Assembly (NCBI GenBank): GCA_037439465.1
Contig: JBBIVX010000001.1
Span: 157,184-221,183, forward strand
Source: Parasulfuritortus sp037439465
Lineage (GTDB): Bacteria > Pseudomonadota > Gammaproteobacteria > Burkholderiales > Thiobacillaceae
Reading direction: 5' to 3'
DNA: 64,000 nucleotides
Shown here: one piece after another, positions 61,514 to 64,000 of the stretch
Layout: the number at the start of each line of letters is the position of its first letter
How positions within the stretch are numbered: the first letter of the stretch is position 1
Position numbers and translations under genes: made by a program
Notes under the pieces: generated by a model
What the model saw: the letters and a program-made list of their open reading frames with translations, nothing else
Database searches by the model: none
What the model was told of the DNA's origin: nothing

Positions 61514-61587
61514 CTCCTGAGAGTTAAGGTTGCGCCTCCATCCGCCGAATAGTCCCCGGTCAGGAGACACCTTAACAAGGGCGGATG
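61514..61587 (-). promoter_or_regulatory. structured rpsB leader with pseudoknot potential over the ribosome binding site
   Basis: In RNA sense, CATCCGCC (61587-61580) pairs with GGCGGATG (61546-61539) to form a hairpin. Within its loop, GTTAAGGT (61576-61569) can pair with ACCTTAAC (61530-61523), and CTCCTGA (61566-61560) with TCAGGAG (61520-61514), both lying downstream of the hairpin. TCAGGAG is the rpsB ribosome binding site. These loop-to-tail pairings would make an H-type pseudoknot, and the two cannot both form easily. This fits autogenous control by S2, which is known for rpsB leaders in other proteobacteria; no probing data are available here. Confidence 0.6.
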
Positions 61588-61696
61588 TGTGGATTTCCCC
61601 AACGCGGGGAGCGCGGATTCTAACAGTACGCCCGAAAAATGGGAATCGCCCCTAGGGCGCCATGGCCGCGCTACGTCCTGGCCACATGCGGCGTCT

Positions 61697-63025
61697 TCAG
61701 GTTTTCTTGCCTGCCGCCCGATCCAGCTCGCGGAGGTGCGCCAGTTTCTCGGCGATCTTGGCTTCCAGGCCGCGCGGGGTGGGGTAATAAAAGCGCGGCG
61801 GCGGCGCCAGGTCGTCGGGGAAATAACTCTCGCCGGCAGCGTAGGCCTCCGGCTCGTCATGAGCGTAGCGATATTCCCGGCCGTAGCCCAATTCATTCAT
61901 CAATTTGGTCGGTGCGTTGCGCAGATGCACCGGCACGGTCTGGCTGCCGTTTTTCCGGACCAAGGCGCGGGCCTGGTTGTAGGCGAGATAGCCGGCGTTT
62001 GATTTGGCCGCAGAGGCCAGATAGATCAGCGCCTGGGCCAGGGCCAGTTCGCCCTCGGGCGAGCCCAGCCGCTCATAGGTGTCGGCGGCATTGAGGGCGA
62101 TCTCGGCGCCGCGCGGATCGGCCAGGCCAATGTCCTCCCAGGCCATGCGCACGATGCGGCGGGCCAGATAACGCGGGTCGGCGCCGCCGTCCAGCATGCG
62201 GCTGAACCAATACAAGGCGGCATCCGGGTCGGAACCGCGCACCGATTTATGAAGCGCCGAAATCTGGTCGTAGAAGGCCTCGCCGCCCTTGTCGAAACGC
62301 CGCAGCGAGGGCGACAGCGCATCGGCGACGAACTTCGCGTCCGCCGCCGTCCGCCCCGAGGTCTTGGCGGCTGTCGCCAGTTGCTCCGCCAGGTTGATCA
62401 AGCGCCGGCCGTCACCGTCGGCATAAGCCACCAAGAGCTGCTCGGCCTCGGGCGTCAGGGTCAGGTCGAGTTGCCCCTGGCTCAAGGCGCGTTGCAGCAG
62501 GGCCATTAGTTCATCCCCGCTCAAGGCGTTCAGCACATACACCTGGGCGCGGGAGAGCAGGGCGCCCACCACCTCGAATGACGGGTTTTCGGTGGTCGCG
62601 CCGATAAAGGTCAGCAGGCCCGATTCGACATGCGGCAGAAAGGCATCCTGCTGCGACTTGTTGAAGCGATGCACCTCATCCACAAACAGGATGGTCTGGC
62701 GGCCCGCCATCTGGTTCAGTCTGGCACGCTCCACCGCCTCACGGATCTCCTTCACCCCTGCCAATACGGCGGAAATCTGGATGAAATCGGCGTTGAAATG
62801 ATGCGCGGTCAGACGCGCCAGGGTGGTCTTGCCCACCCCTGGCGGTCCCCACAGTATCATCGAATGCAGACGACCGGCAGTAAAAGCCAACCTGAGCGGC
62901 ATACCCGGCCCCAATAGATGGGCCTGGCCGATCATCGCGTCGATCGAGGCCGGGCGCAGACGTTCCGCCAGCGGCGCGGCGGTAACCGGGCTTGGCGCTT
63001 CAGTGGCGAAAAGGTCGGAAGTCAT
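61697..63025 (-). CDS. rarA: replication-associated recombination protein A (RarA/MgsA)
   Basis: A 442-residue AAA+ ATPase that acts at stalled replication forks with SSB. Walker A GPPGVGKT is at 60-67, Walker B is in ILFVDEVHRFN, and sensor 1 is in FIGATTENPSFEV. The C-terminal tetramerisation domain contains KSVRGSDPDAALYW. ATG 63025 begins one base after the integrase stop. The gene usually lies downstream of lolA in Betaproteobacteria, but here an integron integrase occupies that side. A leader of about 190 bases separates its 3' end from rpsB. Confidence 0.97.
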   Translation of the reverse strand: MTSDLFATEAPSPVTAAPLAERLRPASIDAMIGQAHLLGPGMPLRLAFTAGRLHSMILWGPPGVGKTTLARLTAHHFNADFIQISAVLAGVKEIREAVERARLNQMAGRQTILFVDEVHRFNKSQQDAFLPHVESGLLTFIGATTENPSFEVVGALLSRAQVYVLNALSGDELMALLQRALSQGQLDLTLTPEAEQLLVAYADGDGRRLINLAEQLATAAKTSGRTAADAKFVADALSPSLRRFDKGGEAFYDQISALHKSVRGSDPDAALYWFSRMLDGGADPRYLARRIVRMAWEDIGLADPRGAEIALNAADTYERLGSPEGELALAQALIYLASAAKSNAGYLAYNQARALVRKNGSQTVPVHLRNAPTKLMNELGYGREYRYAHDEPEAYAAGESYFPDDLAPPPRFYYPTPRGLEAKIAEKLAHLRELDRAAGKKT

Positions 63026-63026
63026 C

Positions 63027-64000
63027 TCAGCGATCCAGAGGACTCACCACGCCGCGCCCGCCCTTGTTCAGCACGTGGGTGTAAATCATCGTCGTGTGCA
63101 CATCCTTGTGGCCCAGCAGCTCCTGCACGGTGCGGATGTCGTAGCCGGACTGCAACAGGTGCGTGGCAAAGGAATGGCGCAAGGTGTGCGGTGTCACCGG
63201 CTTGGCGATTTCCGCCAGCTTTGCCGCCTCGCGCACTGCCCGTTGGACGCTGGCCTCGTACAGATGATGCCGCCGCTGCACACCGGTGCGCGGATCCACC
63301 GAACGCACCGCAGAAGGAAATACAAACTGCCAGCCCCACGACCTGCCCGCCCCTGGGTACTTCTTCGCCAGCGCGTCGGGCAGAAAAACCTCGCCGAAGC
63401 CTGCATCCAGGTCCTTCTGATGCAGCGCCTTCACCTTTTCCAGATGCGCCTTCAGTGGCAGGAGCAAATTCTCCGGCAGCACCGTCACCCTATCCTTGTT
63501 GCCCTTGCCCTCGCGCACAATGATCTCGCGCCGCTCGAACTCCACGTCTTTCACGCGCAAGCGCAGCCCCTCGAGCAGACGCATCCCCGTGCCATACAGC
63601 AGCGCGACCACCAACCCCGTTGTGCCAGAGGTCGCAGCCAGCAAACGGCGCACCTCCGTCGGCGTCAACACCACCGGCAAGCGCCGCCCCGCCTTGGCCG
63701 CGATCACCTCATCCAGCCAGGGCAATTCGACGTGCAAGACCTGGCGGTACAGGAACAGCAGCGCCGACTTGGCCTGATTCTGGGTGGAAGCGGAGACATT
63801 CCGCTCGGTGGCGAGGTGCGACAGGAAATCACGCACCTCTTCCGCACCCATATCCTTAGGATGGCGCTTGTTGTGGAAGAGGATAAAGCGCCGCGCCCAG
63901 TCCACATACGACTCCTCGGTGCGAATGCTGTAATGGCGCATGCGAATCTCGGCGCGCATGCGGTCGAGCAATTTGGGAGAATCCTGAGAAACGACTTTAG
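63027..64000 (-). CDS. intI: integron integrase (tyrosine recombinase), 5' end cut by window
   Basis: The visible 323 residues belong to the IntI class of tyrosine recombinases, which recombine gene cassettes at attI and attC sites. The N-terminal DNA-binding domain includes HYSIRTEESYVDWARRF. The catalytic set is complete: R in YGTGMRLLEG, H and R in HTLRHSFATHL, H in LLGHKDVHT and nucleophile Y in MIYTHVLNKG. The IntI-specific insertion is present as LPDALAKKYPGAGRSWGWQ. The frame is open to base 64000 and reads SPKLLDRMR there, similar to the usual start region, so the true start lies beyond the edge. A TTG at 63971 is in frame but is unlikely to be the start. Confidence 0.92.
   Translation of the reverse strand, partial: KVVSQDSPKLLDRMRAEIRMRHYSIRTEESYVDWARRFILFHNKRHPKDMGAEEVRDFLSHLATERNVSASTQNQAKSALLFLYRQVLHVELPWLDEVIAAKAGRRLPVVLTPTEVRRLLAATSGTTGLVVALLYGTGMRLLEGLRLRVKDVEFERREIIVREGKGNKDRVTVLPENLLLPLKAHLEKVKALHQKDLDAGFGEVFLPDALAKKYPGAGRSWGWQFVFPSAVRSVDPRTGVQRRHHLYEASVQRAVREAAKLAEIAKPVTPHTLRHSFATHLLQSGYDIRTVQELLGHKDVHTTMIYTHVLNKGGRGVVSPLDR

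Noticed and set aside
1..64000. CRISPR array, insertion sequence, prophage or attC sites within the window
   Set aside because: No regularly spaced short repeats, transposase or phage genes were seen; the only recombinase is the integrase at the right edge, whose cassettes would lie outside.

Overview
The window is a gene-dense, GC-rich bacterial chromosome segment, most consistent with a motile betaproteobacterium (Rhodocyclales/Nitrosomonadales-like; this placement is inferred from gene order, not from a search). The supporting landmarks are two blocks: tRNA-Leu / tig-clpP-clpX-lon-hupB / tRNA-Val-tRNA-Asp / ppiD, and the envelope-translation block rpsB-tsf-pyrH-frr-uppS-cdsA-dxr-rseP-bamA-skp-lpxD-fabZ-lpxA-lpxB-rnhB. 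LPS assembly genes, hopanoid-type squalene genes and several c-di-GMP proteins fit a Gram-negative with an actively remodelled envelope. Four tRNAs are present. No stretch above about 300 bases lacks a gene.

Layout. 1-5139 (minus): a glycolipid operon with a VTT membrane protein, a GT2 polyprenyl-phosphate glycosyltransferase, an ArnT-like transferase, a PAP2 phosphatase and a second ArnT-like transferase cut by the window edge. 5227-10552 (plus): tRNA-Ser, galE, a bifunctional mannose-1-P guanylyltransferase, a UbiT-like SCP2 protein, an FmdE-like protein and radA. 10568-18334 (minus): a 1288-residue PilZ-DUF1631-GGDEF*-EAL protein, then hpnC-hpnD-hpnE for squalene with an atypical SDR gene overlapping its end. 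18415-26768 (plus): protein quality control (trigger factor, ClpXP, Lon, HU, PpiD) and three tRNAs. 26784-36488: a possible atypical PilZ protein, queF, smc, a membrane GGDEF-EAL protein, an alpha/beta hydrolase and a DinG/YoaA-type helicase. 36557-43270: two small exported proteins (one with three glycine/proline-rich repeats, one a HIRAN domain), tsaB-rimI-UDG, lemA, and the divergent ppsR/ppsA pair.

43329-63025 (minus): an HDOD protein, a membrane methyltransferase, motB, motA, then the envelope-translation superoperon. rpsB is preceded by a leader that can form a pseudoknot occluding its ribosome binding site. rarA (63025) is followed one base upstream by the 3' end of an integron integrase gene (63027 to the right edge, 5' end missing). 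Its attI site and cassette array, if they exist, should lie just beyond base 64000.

The points most worth a second look are: the integron integrase abutting rarA; the rpsB leader; the glycine/proline repeat protein with an operator-like palindrome upstream; a family 4 uracil-DNA glycosylase with one iron-sulphur cysteine changed to serine; an SDR next to hpnE that lacks its catalytic tyrosine; and an HpnC with a cysteine-rich tail.
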